Shown piece by piece: positions 1-5,043 of a stretch of DNA of 5,921 nt. Within the stretch, counting starts at the first letter, position 1. The number at the start of each line of letters is the position of its first letter. A program made the position numbers and the translations under genes. The notes under the pieces were generated by a model that made no database searches, was not told where the DNA came from, and saw nothing but the letters and a program-made list of their open reading frames with translations. Origin of the DNA: Nitrososphaerota archaeon (GTDB lineage: Archaea; Thermoproteota; Nitrososphaeria; Nitrososphaerales; JACPRH01); contig JARPAQ010000069.1 in assembly GCA_029460375.1 (NCBI GenBank), positions 1 through 5,921 of the forward strand, written 5' to 3'.

Positions 1-371
1 CACATCGAAGATAGCCTTGACGATCAAACTGCTTCTCCGTATGATCTATCTTTATAGTCACCGTTGCAGGAGCGACCACATCACTAAGGGACTTGTTTGA
101 ACTTGTATTCTTCAGGTTATTCTCGAACTGCTCCCTTCTATTATTCCAGTCTACTAGTTCGTCCATCAGCCGAGTCTGCCGCTTCGTAACTTATATCATC
201 CCAGAAGAACGTGATCGGAAAAGCTAATCTTTAAGGGTCAGTACGAAGTCGTCAACACGCTTCTTGTAAACCGACGCTTATTCCAAGGGATCGCCTAATC
301 TCCCGTATTTTTTCTATCAGTATTACTATATCCAAAGTTTTTATTACTGGAGAAACGGAACGATCAGGCAT
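1..371 (-). pseudogene. Decayed protein gene of unknown family, truncated by the left edge
   Basis: Reading the minus strand leftwards from an ATG at 371-369, protein-like segments follow one another but switch frame. The first begins MPDRSVSPVIKTLDIVILIE and continues to about 297. The second frame (about 296-227) reads LGDPLE, a TAA at 280-278, then ASVYKKRVDDFVLTLKD and TAG (226-224). The first frame resumes at about 230-144 with RLAFPITFFWDDISYEAADS. The second frame resumes from about 166 with MDELVDWNNRREQFENN and stays open to the edge. This implies at least three frameshifts and one or two in-frame stops. I do not recognise the family. The ATG at 371 lies within the same CATG as the start of the nickel transporter gene, and the frame is closed by TGA just before it. 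Alternatively, the last part (166-1, 55 codons) is a separate intact gene: TATAAG lies 24-29 bases before its ATG, which would suit a leaderless transcript. The pseudogene reading is inference from protein-like composition; assembly errors could also cause it. Confidence 0.45.
338..346 (+). promoter_or_regulatory. TATA-like box of the nickel/cobalt transporter gene
   Basis: GTTTTTATT/A-type T/A-rich octamer centred near 343, preceded by CCAAA. The centre is about 27 bases before the ATG at 370, the distance at which archaeal transcription would start on the start codon itself. The nearest purine-rich stretch (GGAG at 349-352) is about 17 bases from the ATG, too far for a normal ribosome binding site, which supports a leaderless mRNA. 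Confidence 0.45.
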
Positions 372-1164
372 GGCTCAAGAATTCGTCGCATTTGGCCTCG
401 GCACCCTCTTCGCCCTAGGTCTAAGACACGCCTTTGACGCCGATCATGTAATCGCCATCACATCACTCATCTCAAAGCGAAGGCAGCATATCTTAGATGC
501 TGCAGGTATAGGTGGTGCATTCGCCTTCGGTCACTTTCTAAGCGCGGTTGTCTTCGGCTCCATAGGAGTAGTTCTGGGTCTTGGGGTGGATGTCTTGACG
601 CCTGCTGCGCTGGATGTGTTTGCCGGTCTACTAGCGGGGGTGCTGGTGATTTTTCTGGGAGTCTGGATTGTGAAGGGCTGTGTTTCAGGTAGGTGCTATG
701 AGAAGAGGGCGACTTACCGTATGATAAGTTTCAATCTGCCTGCTGTAGAGGTTCCGAATGTGGTCTTCTTCAGGTTTCCTGTTATCGGCCAGATTTCAAC
801 CGTTATCTACAAGATGATCTACAAGGTTCTGTACGCCTGCTCTATCTGTCTCTCGAACTGGGTTGGATTCCTCTTCAGCGTCTCACCTCCTATACCGGCT
901 GTTGCAGCCTTTCTGGTCTCCATGTCAACAGGGAACGCGTTGAACGGTGTAGCATTAGTCCTCGCCTATGGCGTAGGAATTTTTCTCGGGATGTCTCTTA
1001 TAGGGGCTTTAGAGGGAAAGTTCTTCGAAACTATCCACCGCCGCAACATCCTGATGCATAACCGCATCATCTTGATATTGGGTGTCATAGTCATTATATT
1101 CGGCGTCTGGTTTCTACTTGCTCAGGTGGTAGAGGGACTCCCCACTTTATGGGAACACTTTTAG
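370..1164 (+). CDS. HoxN/NixA-like (NiCoT family) nickel/cobalt permease, divergent
   Basis: Integral membrane protein of 264 residues, probably importing Ni2+ or Co2+ for metalloenzymes. The family signature in the second helix, RHAxDADH, is intact at residues 19-26 (His20, Asp23, Asp25, His26). A second conserved block, FAFGH with His55, follows in the next helix. Hydrophobic segments lie near residues 4-20, 45-71, 82-103, 165-185, 190-212 and 232-252. The protein is shorter than typical NiCoT permeases (about 300-370 residues). The later signatures are not recognisable: there is no LGxDTATE, and the GMxLxDTxDG block is reduced to GMSLIGALEG at 207-216, without its aspartates. The middle loop carries Cys104, Cys109, Cys157 and Cys160, an unusual CxxxxC plus CxxC pattern. 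The C-terminal half loosely recalls UreH/CcdA-like permeases. The ATG at 370 has no close Shine-Dalgarno sequence but a TATA box at leaderless distance. It converges with the coiled-coil gene, 18 bases apart. Transporter identity is firm; metal specificity is inferred. Confidence 0.8.
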   Translation: MAQEFVAFGLGTLFALGLRHAFDADHVIAITSLISKRRQHILDAAGIGGAFAFGHFLSAVVFGSIGVVLGLGVDVLTPAALDVFAGLLAGVLVIFLGVWIVKGCVSGRCYEKRATYRMISFNLPAVEVPNVVFFRFPVIGQISTVIYKMIYKVLYACSICLSNWVGFLFSVSPPIPAVAAFLVSMSTGNALNGVALVLAYGVGIFLGMSLIGALEGKFFETIHRRNILMHNRIILILGVIVIIFGVWFLLAQVVEGLPTLWEHF

Positions 1165-1182
1165 ACGCTTCGGCTTCCTAGA

Positions 1183-1839
1183 TTACTCTAGACTCGTTAT
1201 GTCGTCTTCTAAAATTTCTATCCAGTGTGCGTCGAACTGTCTTAGATCTTCATGAAGGATTTTCCACAATATGTTATAGCCTTCAAACATAAGGGCCCCA
1301 GCTTCTTCAGCAGGTATCGGCCCGTCAGGGAGTTTATCTATCCAGTTGTATAGTTCGCGGTAATCTGCGATAAGGGTATCTATCATAGGCACTAGATCAG
1401 GCTCTACTTCTACTGCTGCGGCACGGATATCTAGCCATAGTACTGCTTCATCTTCGAAGGAGTATGTTATGACGTTATGTTGATTCAACCGCTTTTGTAG
1501 GAAGGTTCGATCTATGTTAAGCCGGTCGATTGCGGTTGAAGTTCTGTTCCATTTGGCCTCAAGTTCCTGAAAGGTCGTATCTAAAGCATCTAACTCCTCT
1601 TTTAACTCATTATTCAGATCAGCCTGCTGTTCGAGTTGCCTAGTGAGCTGGGCTTTGTCTTTCTCCAGTGAATCAATCTCGTCTTCAGCTTCGCTCAGCC
1701 GTGAATCGAGGATTGCAACCCGCTCTTCATAAGCATCTACTTGAGGTTGATACGCTAAATAGGTCAGCCCGTATGTGGTGCTGACGGTTACAGCCAACGC
1801 GGCAATTATCCCTAATGTTAGAAAGGTCTTTGATGCCAT
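1183..1839 (-). CDS. Membrane-anchored coiled-coil protein, unknown function
   Basis: A 218-residue protein that I do not recognise. Residues 5-30 form one hydrophobic N-terminal helix after a short lysine-containing head, best read as a signal anchor. Residues about 34-118 are an acidic and basic heptad-rich stretch (for example SRLSEAEDEIDSLEKDKAQL at 46-65), a long parallel coiled coil. Residues 120-218 form a Trp-rich, acidic, probably helical domain without known motifs (LWLDIRAAAVEVEPDLVPMI at 134-153) and without cysteines. The likely topology is a bitopic protein with the coiled coil outside the membrane. TAA immediately precedes the ATG in frame, so no earlier start is possible, and there is no ribosome binding site close to it. 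It lies 81 bases after feoA on the same strand, so it could be the last gene of the feo transcript, but nothing in the protein suggests metal handling. A role in iron uptake is only positional. Confidence 0.75.
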   Translation of the reverse strand: MASKTFLTLGIIAALAVTVSTTYGLTYLAYQPQVDAYEERVAILDSRLSEAEDEIDSLEKDKAQLTRQLEQQADLNNELKEELDALDTTFQELEAKWNRTSTAIDRLNIDRTFLQKRLNQHNVITYSFEDEAVLWLDIRAAAVEVEPDLVPMIDTLIADYRELYNWIDKLPDGPIPAEEAGALMFEGYNILWKILHEDLRQFDAHWIEILEDDITSLE

Positions 1840-1874
1840 TTAGTGGAGTTCAGAACTTGGATGCTTAAGAACAT
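1818..1874 (-). CDS. Possible 18-codon leader ORF with a perfect ribosome binding site
   Basis: ATG at 1874-1872 opens an ORF encoding MFLSIQVLNSTKWHQRPF and ends at TAA (1820-1818). A perfect AGGAGGT (1890-1884) sits 9 bases before the ATG. The ORF overlaps the first 22 bases of the coiled-coil gene in another frame, so ribosomes finishing here could reinitiate at the ATG at 1839, which lacks its own site. Alternatives are that it is not translated, or that a single-base sequencing error separates the ribosome binding site from the true start. The ribosome binding site is clear; a functional peptide is speculative. Confidence 0.35.
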   Translation of the reverse strand: MFLSIQVLNSTKWHQRPF

Positions 1875-1883
1875 GATCAGAAT

Positions 1884-1890
1884 ACCTCCT
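1884..1890 (-). promoter_or_regulatory. Shine-Dalgarno sequence AGGAGGT in the feoA/coiled-coil gap
   Basis: Minus-strand AAAAAAGGAGGT is the best anti-16S match in the window. It is 9 bases from the ATG at 1874 but 44 bases from the ATG of the coiled-coil gene at 1839, too far to serve that start directly. Confidence 0.6.
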
Positions 1891-1920
1891 TTTTTATCGA
1901 TGCTTCGAGCTGTGTTACAA

Positions 1921-2364
1921 TTATGGACGCGTTAAGAAGAGTTGTGTAAATCTTCTGAAGACGCCTCGCGAACCTGCACGGTGGAGGCTGTTGTTTCGAG
2001 GCAGGTTAGGTCTCTGTGTATCTTTGGGCTGGGGAGAGCCTGAGAATTCTTCGATCTTTACATATATGGCATCCGCGATTCGGGCGTCGAATGCGTACTG
2101 GGTCTCTTCTACTTGAAAAATGTATGAAGGGAATGTCTGTAGAACCTCTATACGTCTTCCCGGAAGTATGCCCATCGATAGAAGTATCTGGAGGTTCTTC
2201 TCGTTGACTGTATCTATACCTACAACTACACCGCGATCCCCCGTTTCTAGTTCTGATAATCTGAACTTGCTGTCGTGACCTCGGTGTATCTTCACTCTGT
2301 TAGGTGATGTGGATTGGTTCCGTGGCTCAGTCTGCCGTCTTCTATATCGATTTTTTTTACTCAT
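1921..2364 (-). CDS. feoA: FeoA-domain protein with basic N- and C-terminal extensions
   Basis: Small cytosolic SH3-like protein thought to assist or regulate the Fe2+ permease FeoB. The FeoA domain spans residues about 35-105: LSELETGDRGVVVGI at 36-50, then the hallmark LLSMGILPGRRIEVLQ at 61-76, and the final strand IADAIYVKIEE at 96-106. Typical FeoA proteins are 75-80 residues; this one is 147. The extra length is a 34-residue Lys/Arg-rich head (MSKKNRYRRRQ at the start) and a roughly 40-residue basic, Pro-rich tail ending FTQLFLTRP. Both look disordered and could bind the membrane surface, RNA or FeoB. The ATG overlaps the stop of the upstream zinc-ribbon gene by 8 bases, indicating translational coupling, and GGTGGG lies just before it. 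A GTG at residue 24 would shorten the head, but no ribosome binding site supports it. The start codon is followed by a run of eight A. Confidence 0.9.
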   Translation of the reverse strand: MSKKNRYRRRQTEPRNQSTSPNRVKIHRGHDSKFRLSELETGDRGVVVGIDTVNEKNLQILLSMGILPGRRIEVLQTFPSYIFQVEETQYAFDARIADAIYVKIEEFSGSPQPKDTQRPNLPRNNSLHRAGSRGVFRRFTQLFLTRP

Positions 2365-2542
2365 GCTTTCCCACCCCCACTTTTTTGAGGAGCCTGCTTA
2401 TATGCGGCTTCTTCGGCATTTCGAAACCACAGTTTGGGCACATTGCCAGACTGCAGCTGTTTGTTATATTCATGGAGCATCCTGCACACGCTGACCCTGC
2501 AACATTCTCGTCAAATTCGTAGCCGCAAAGAGAGCATTTCAA
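2357..2542 (-). CDS. Small zinc-ribbon-like Cys-rich protein in the feo operon
   Basis: A 61-residue protein starting with TTG at 2542-2540, two bases after the feoB stop; AGAGGTG (2559-2553) lies 10 bases upstream. A longer reading from 2677 is possible but would sit inside feoB out of frame, and its extra residues look non-coding. The protein has seven cysteines: CSLCG at 3-7, CAGC at 19-22, Cys30, and CPNCG at 35-39, followed by a basic helix-like tail (PKKPHISRLLKK). The CxxC pairs suggest a zinc ribbon or treble-clef fold, or a metal-sensing site, in the cytosol. It resembles small Cys-rich proteins encoded near feo genes in other archaea and anaerobes, but it is not the membrane-type FeoB-associated Cys-rich protein and has no winged-helix FeoC sequence. 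Position between feoB and feoA, with an 8-base overlap into feoA, argues for a role as a FeoB partner. The metal bound (Zn, Fe or a cluster) cannot be read from the sequence. Confidence 0.8.
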   Translation of the reverse strand: MKCSLCGYEFDENVAGSACAGCSMNITNSCSLAMCPNCGFEMPKKPHISRLLKKVGVGKHE

Positions 2543-2544
2543 TC

Positions 2545-4557
2545 CTATAGCACACCTCTGAGCATCAGGTTGACAATATAGCCGACGACGAACGCGAAGG
2601 GGAAGATGAATGCAGCTATGCCTAAGGCTGTCTTCATCCCCCTTTCTTTCAACATTATCGAAAATTGAGCTACACAAGGCACGAATAGCGTTAGGGTCAC
2701 CGATGCAACCACCAGAGCTAGCGGTGAGAGTAACCCTGCTTGTTGAAGATCTAAGAGACCCGCCGCTCCGTAATCTCGCCTGAAGAAACCGAACAGGAAT
2801 GCTACGGCTGCCTCATCCGGCAGCCCTAGGCCATTCACTACTGGTGTCAACCCTCCAATCACTAGTTGGAATATACCTGTCTCTCGTCCTACCCATATCA
2901 CCACGCTTGCTATGATGAAAAGCGGGAGGATCTCGATGAAGTACCACTCCATCCTTGTATAGACTTTGGTCAGAACATTCGAGAGTTTAGGTAGTCTGAG
3001 CGGGGGTAGCTCCATGTAGAAGATAGGCTTCTCGCCTGGCATAAGCCGTGCTGTTAATAGGCCTATGAAGAGCAGCGTTCCCAGTACTATGAGCATCCAT
3101 ATCAGGGTGGCTTGCCAGCTGCCTGCGAGTATCCCGAGTATTACTCCCAGTTGAGCGGAGCAGGGTATGGCTAGGGCGAGAAGCATAGTAGCTATCACTT
3201 TCTCTCTCCTCGTTTCAAGAGTTCTGGTCACCATAGTGGCCATGGTTCCGCATCCGAAGCCGAGGGTCATGGGTATAACGGCTCTGCCGCTCAACCCCAT
3301 CTTCTTGAACACTCTGTCTATCAGCATAGCCATTCTAGGCAGATAACCCGTGTCTTCGATTACGGCGAATACAAGGAAGAAGGTTCCTACTATCGGCAGA
3401 ATTATGGCTACGGCGTATCTGAGGCCGAGTGTGAATACACCGTATTCGCCTACGATGAGATCGCGTATCGTATCCCAAGGTACATAAGTGATAGTCAGAG
3501 AGATGACGTATGGGTTGATGTACCCTTCAAATATTGTCCCTTCAAGATAGTCCACTAGCGTCCCTGCTCCGAATACTCCGACAAACTGGTAAAGCCCGAA
3601 GTAGGTGACCAGCAGAAGAATGGGGATACCTGTCAGAGGCCTTGTCATAAGACGGCTAACTCTATCGGATAGGTCTGGTGAATCTTTTCGTGAAACCTCT
3701 TTGACGACCTTTGAGACTATGCGGCTGGCTTCACTATGATTCTTCACTGCTATAACATACCTTACTGGCTCATCAAAGGAGTCTTTAACCTCCTGCACGA
3801 TCCTATCTATGGATGTTGCAGCCTCGTCTTCCACCTCTGCCTCGACTAGGCGTTTTGTCGTCTGATCGCCTTGAAGTAGAAGTAAAGCTAAGGCTCGTCT
3901 GGATAGGGGGTGTTCACTTATCAGAGGTGTTATCCTTGATATTGCTGATTCGATGATGGCGTCTTGCTCGATTATTCGCCTCTCCTCTCTGGGTCTTTGA
4001 GAGGTTCCAACTGTGCTTATTTCGTCTCTCAGTCTTGACAGCCCTTCACCTGTCACAGCCACGGTCTTGACGACGGGTACTCCCAGCTTCTCTGTCAATG
4101 TATCTGCATTCACGTCTATGCCTCTTTTCTCTGCTTCATCCATCATGTTGAGAACAAGGATGACTGGTAGACCGGCTTCTATCAGTTGAAGTGTAAGCGG
4201 CAGCATACGGTCAAGGTTCTTGGCGTCTACGACGTGAACCACAACGGCTGAGTCCTTGTTCATAAGTATGCGGCGTGCGACTTCCTCCTCTTCTGTCATG
4301 GGCATAAAGGAGTACATTCCGGGTGTGTCTAAGACTTCGTAGCCCTCTTCTCCTATGCTGCTTTTCCCGCGGGCTACTTCTACTGTGGTTCCGGGGTAGT
4401 TTGAAACGGTTGTGTATGTTCCTGTGAGGGCGTTGAATAGGAGGCTCTTGCCGGTGTTGGGGGAGCCGACCAGTATAACCTTCGGTAGGTCTCCGATTTT
4501 TTGGTCTGGGGGTGAATGGCAGCTGGCTTGTGCTGGGTTCGGTCTGAATGAAGGCAT
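2545..4557 (-). CDS. feoB: Ferrous iron permease FeoB
   Basis: A 670-residue inner-membrane Fe2+ transporter with an N-terminal G domain. Guanine nucleotide motifs: G1 GSPNTGKS at 31-38, G2 threonine in PGTTVE at 55-60, G3 DTPG at 77-80, G4 NMMD at 137-140, G5 around TVAVTGEG at 165-172. Residues about 180-300 form the helical spacer. The permease region follows with the EDTGYLPRMA block at 401-410, gate 1 GFGCGTMATMVTRT at 433-446 (Cys436), IPCSAQL at 464-470 (Cys466), and gate 2 FVPCVAQF at 625-632 (Cys628). Length is within the usual 600-780 and the gene looks intact. G1 differs from the common GNPNVGKS by Ser32 and Thr35, a mild change that keeps the P-loop lysine and serine. The ATG is preceded by AAGGAG (4570-4565) at 7 bases. 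It is the first gene of feoB, Cys-rich protein, feoA. An operator-like tandem palindrome lies 20 bases upstream. Confidence 0.97.
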   Translation of the reverse strand: MPSFRPNPAQASCHSPPDQKIGDLPKVILVGSPNTGKSLLFNALTGTYTTVSNYPGTTVEVARGKSSIGEEGYEVLDTPGMYSFMPMTEEEEVARRILMNKDSAVVVHVVDAKNLDRMLPLTLQLIEAGLPVILVLNMMDEAEKRGIDVNADTLTEKLGVPVVKTVAVTGEGLSRLRDEISTVGTSQRPREERRIIEQDAIIESAISRITPLISEHPLSRRALALLLLQGDQTTKRLVEAEVEDEAATSIDRIVQEVKDSFDEPVRYVIAVKNHSEASRIVSKVVKEVSRKDSPDLSDRVSRLMTRPLTGIPILLLVTYFGLYQFVGVFGAGTLVDYLEGTIFEGYINPYVISLTITYVPWDTIRDLIVGEYGVFTLGLRYAVAIILPIVGTFFLVFAVIEDTGYLPRMAMLIDRVFKKMGLSGRAVIPMTLGFGCGTMATMVTRTLETRREKVIATMLLALAIPCSAQLGVILGILAGSWQATLIWMLIVLGTLLFIGLLTARLMPGEKPIFYMELPPLRLPKLSNVLTKVYTRMEWYFIEILPLFIIASVVIWVGRETGIFQLVIGGLTPVVNGLGLPDEAAVAFLFGFFRRDYGAAGLLDLQQAGLLSPLALVVASVTLTLFVPCVAQFSIMLKERGMKTALGIAAFIFPFAFVVGYIVNLMLRGVL

Positions 4558-4564
4558 CCGTGAT

Positions 4565-4570
4565 CTCCTT
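4565..4570 (-). promoter_or_regulatory. Ribosome binding site of feoB
   Basis: Minus-strand AAGGAG, 7 bases before the ATG at 4557, fixes the feoB start. It means feoB has a leadered mRNA, unlike several neighbours that appear leaderless. Confidence 0.75.
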
Positions 4571-4576
4571 GTATAG

Positions 4577-4604
4577 TTAGGCTCACCTAATTAGGCTTGC
4601 CTAA
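4577..4604 (-). promoter_or_regulatory. Tandem DtxR/IdeR-like metal-repressor operator of the feo operon
   Basis: Two 14-bp palindromes stand directly next to each other: TTAGGCTCACCTAA (4577-4590) and TTAGGCTTGCCTAA (4591-4604). Both have TTAGG and CCTAA arms four bases apart. The second is a perfect 6-2-6 palindrome (TTAGGC-TT-GCCTAA), and the junction CCTAATTAGG is itself palindromic. The arms match those of known DtxR/IdeR iron boxes (TTAGG...CCTAA), although the 4-base spacing is shorter than in the classic 19-bp box. The block lies just downstream of the TATA-like box and covers the predicted transcription start, so a metal-loaded repressor bound here would block RNA polymerase. Regulator identity is inferred; no regulator gene is in the window. 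Confidence 0.75.
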
Positions 4605-4608
4605 ACCA

Positions 4609-4617
4609 GATATAAAG
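4609..4617 (-). promoter_or_regulatory. TATA-like box of the feo operon
   Basis: Minus-strand CTTTATATC immediately upstream of the tandem palindrome. Transcription would begin about 26 bases on, near 4587, in the middle of the operator, giving a leader of roughly 30 bases containing the feoB ribosome binding site. A second T/A-rich match (minus TTAAATATATC, 4656-4666) could be an alternative box. Confidence 0.55.
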
Positions 4618-4706
4618 ATTATGTATATAGAATAGAAGCTTATCCACTGTATCCAGATATATTTAATCAGTTTTCCAATCTATCGCAAGAATTCAAACTG
4701 AAATAA

Positions 4707-4738
4707 CAATACTTAGATCACTTAGATCAGCAATACTT
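4707..4738. repeat. Nested short direct repeats upstream of the 56-residue zinc-ribbon gene
   Basis: CTTAGATCA occurs twice in perfect tandem (4712-4720 and 4721-4729). The pair is flanked by two copies of CAATACTT (4707-4714 and 4731-4738). The block is 30-61 bases before the ATG at 4768, where archaeal activators or repressors often bind. Function is unknown and chance is possible at this length. Confidence 0.4.
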
Positions 4739-4743
4739 CTGAG

Positions 4744-4750
4744 CTTAAAC
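4744..4750 (+). promoter_or_regulatory. Weak TATA-like box of the 56-residue zinc-ribbon gene
   Basis: CTTAAAC lies 18-24 bases before the ATG at 4768, slightly closer than ideal for a leaderless start. No Shine-Dalgarno match is seen before the ATG. Confidence 0.3.
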
Positions 4751-4767
4751 CCGTATCATCAAACGGT

Positions 4768-4938
4768 ATGAACGAGTTTCGATACTGCGACCGGTGCTTC
4801 ACAAAGACAGAGCATGAAGTGTTGAACAGCGAAGAAGCCTCATACAACCCAAGAGGAAGAACCACCTACAAATGCACCAAATGCGGCAGAGTAAGAAGAA
4901 TGAGGCGCCTAAGACCAAGCTCCGAAATATCATACTAA
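4768..4938 (+). CDS. Small basic zinc-ribbon protein, unknown function
   Basis: A 56-residue ORF from ATG (4768) to TAA (4936-4938). It starts MNEFRYCDRCFTKTEHEV and carries two CxxC knuckles, Cys7-Cys10 and Cys36-Cys39 (KCTKCG), about 25 residues apart. This is the classical four-cysteine zinc ribbon. The C-terminus is strongly basic (GRVRRMRRLRP at 40-50), suggesting nucleic acid or ribosome binding. The YCxxC...TEHxV start resembles the beginning of ribosomal protein eL42 and other archaeal zinc-ribbon proteins, but the chain is too short for eL42 and the resemblance may only reflect the fold. It is divergent from feoB with about 210 bases between them; the feo operator is about 160 bases away and probably does not control it. 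No ribosome binding site is seen, so the mRNA may be leaderless. Confidence 0.75.
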   Translation: MNEFRYCDRCFTKTEHEVLNSEEASYNPRGRTTYKCTKCGRVRRMRRLRPSSEISY

Positions 4939-5009
4939 AGACAGATTAAGAGTATTGAATAATTAGACTAAAGGGAAAAGCATAGTTATCTTTGCATTAT
5001 CCAAAAACT

Positions 5010-5018
5010 CTTTTATAG
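5010..5018 (+). promoter_or_regulatory. TATA/BRE-like promoter of the surface protein gene
   Basis: CTTTTATAG preceded by CCAAAAACT fits an archaeal BRE plus TATA box. Transcription would start about 26 bases on, near 5040, within a few bases of the TTG at 5044. This supports that start codon and a leaderless or nearly leaderless mRNA. Confidence 0.55.
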
Positions 5019-5043
5019 GCAAATCAATAAATTATTTCCTGCG

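Noticed and set aside
1178..1191. CTAGA-TTAC-TCTAG hairpin between the convergent genes as a terminator
   Set aside because: The stem is only five pairs, A/T-rich, and no T-run follows on either strand.
2016..2522. Plus-strand ORFs of 61-72 codons opposite feoA and the Cys-rich gene
   Set aside because: They are antisense to well-supported genes, have no family features and no ribosome binding site or promoter.
2543..2677. N-terminal extension of the Cys-rich protein back to an ATG at 2677
   Set aside because: It would overlap the 3' end of feoB by over 130 bases in another frame. The added residues have no zinc-ribbon character, while TTG at 2542 has a ribosome binding site and fits the operon spacing.
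4380..4586. A 68-codon minus-strand ORF overlapping the feoB start
   Set aside because: It is out of frame with feoB over its G domain, and its Pro/Thr/Gln-rich product looks like shifted-frame translation.
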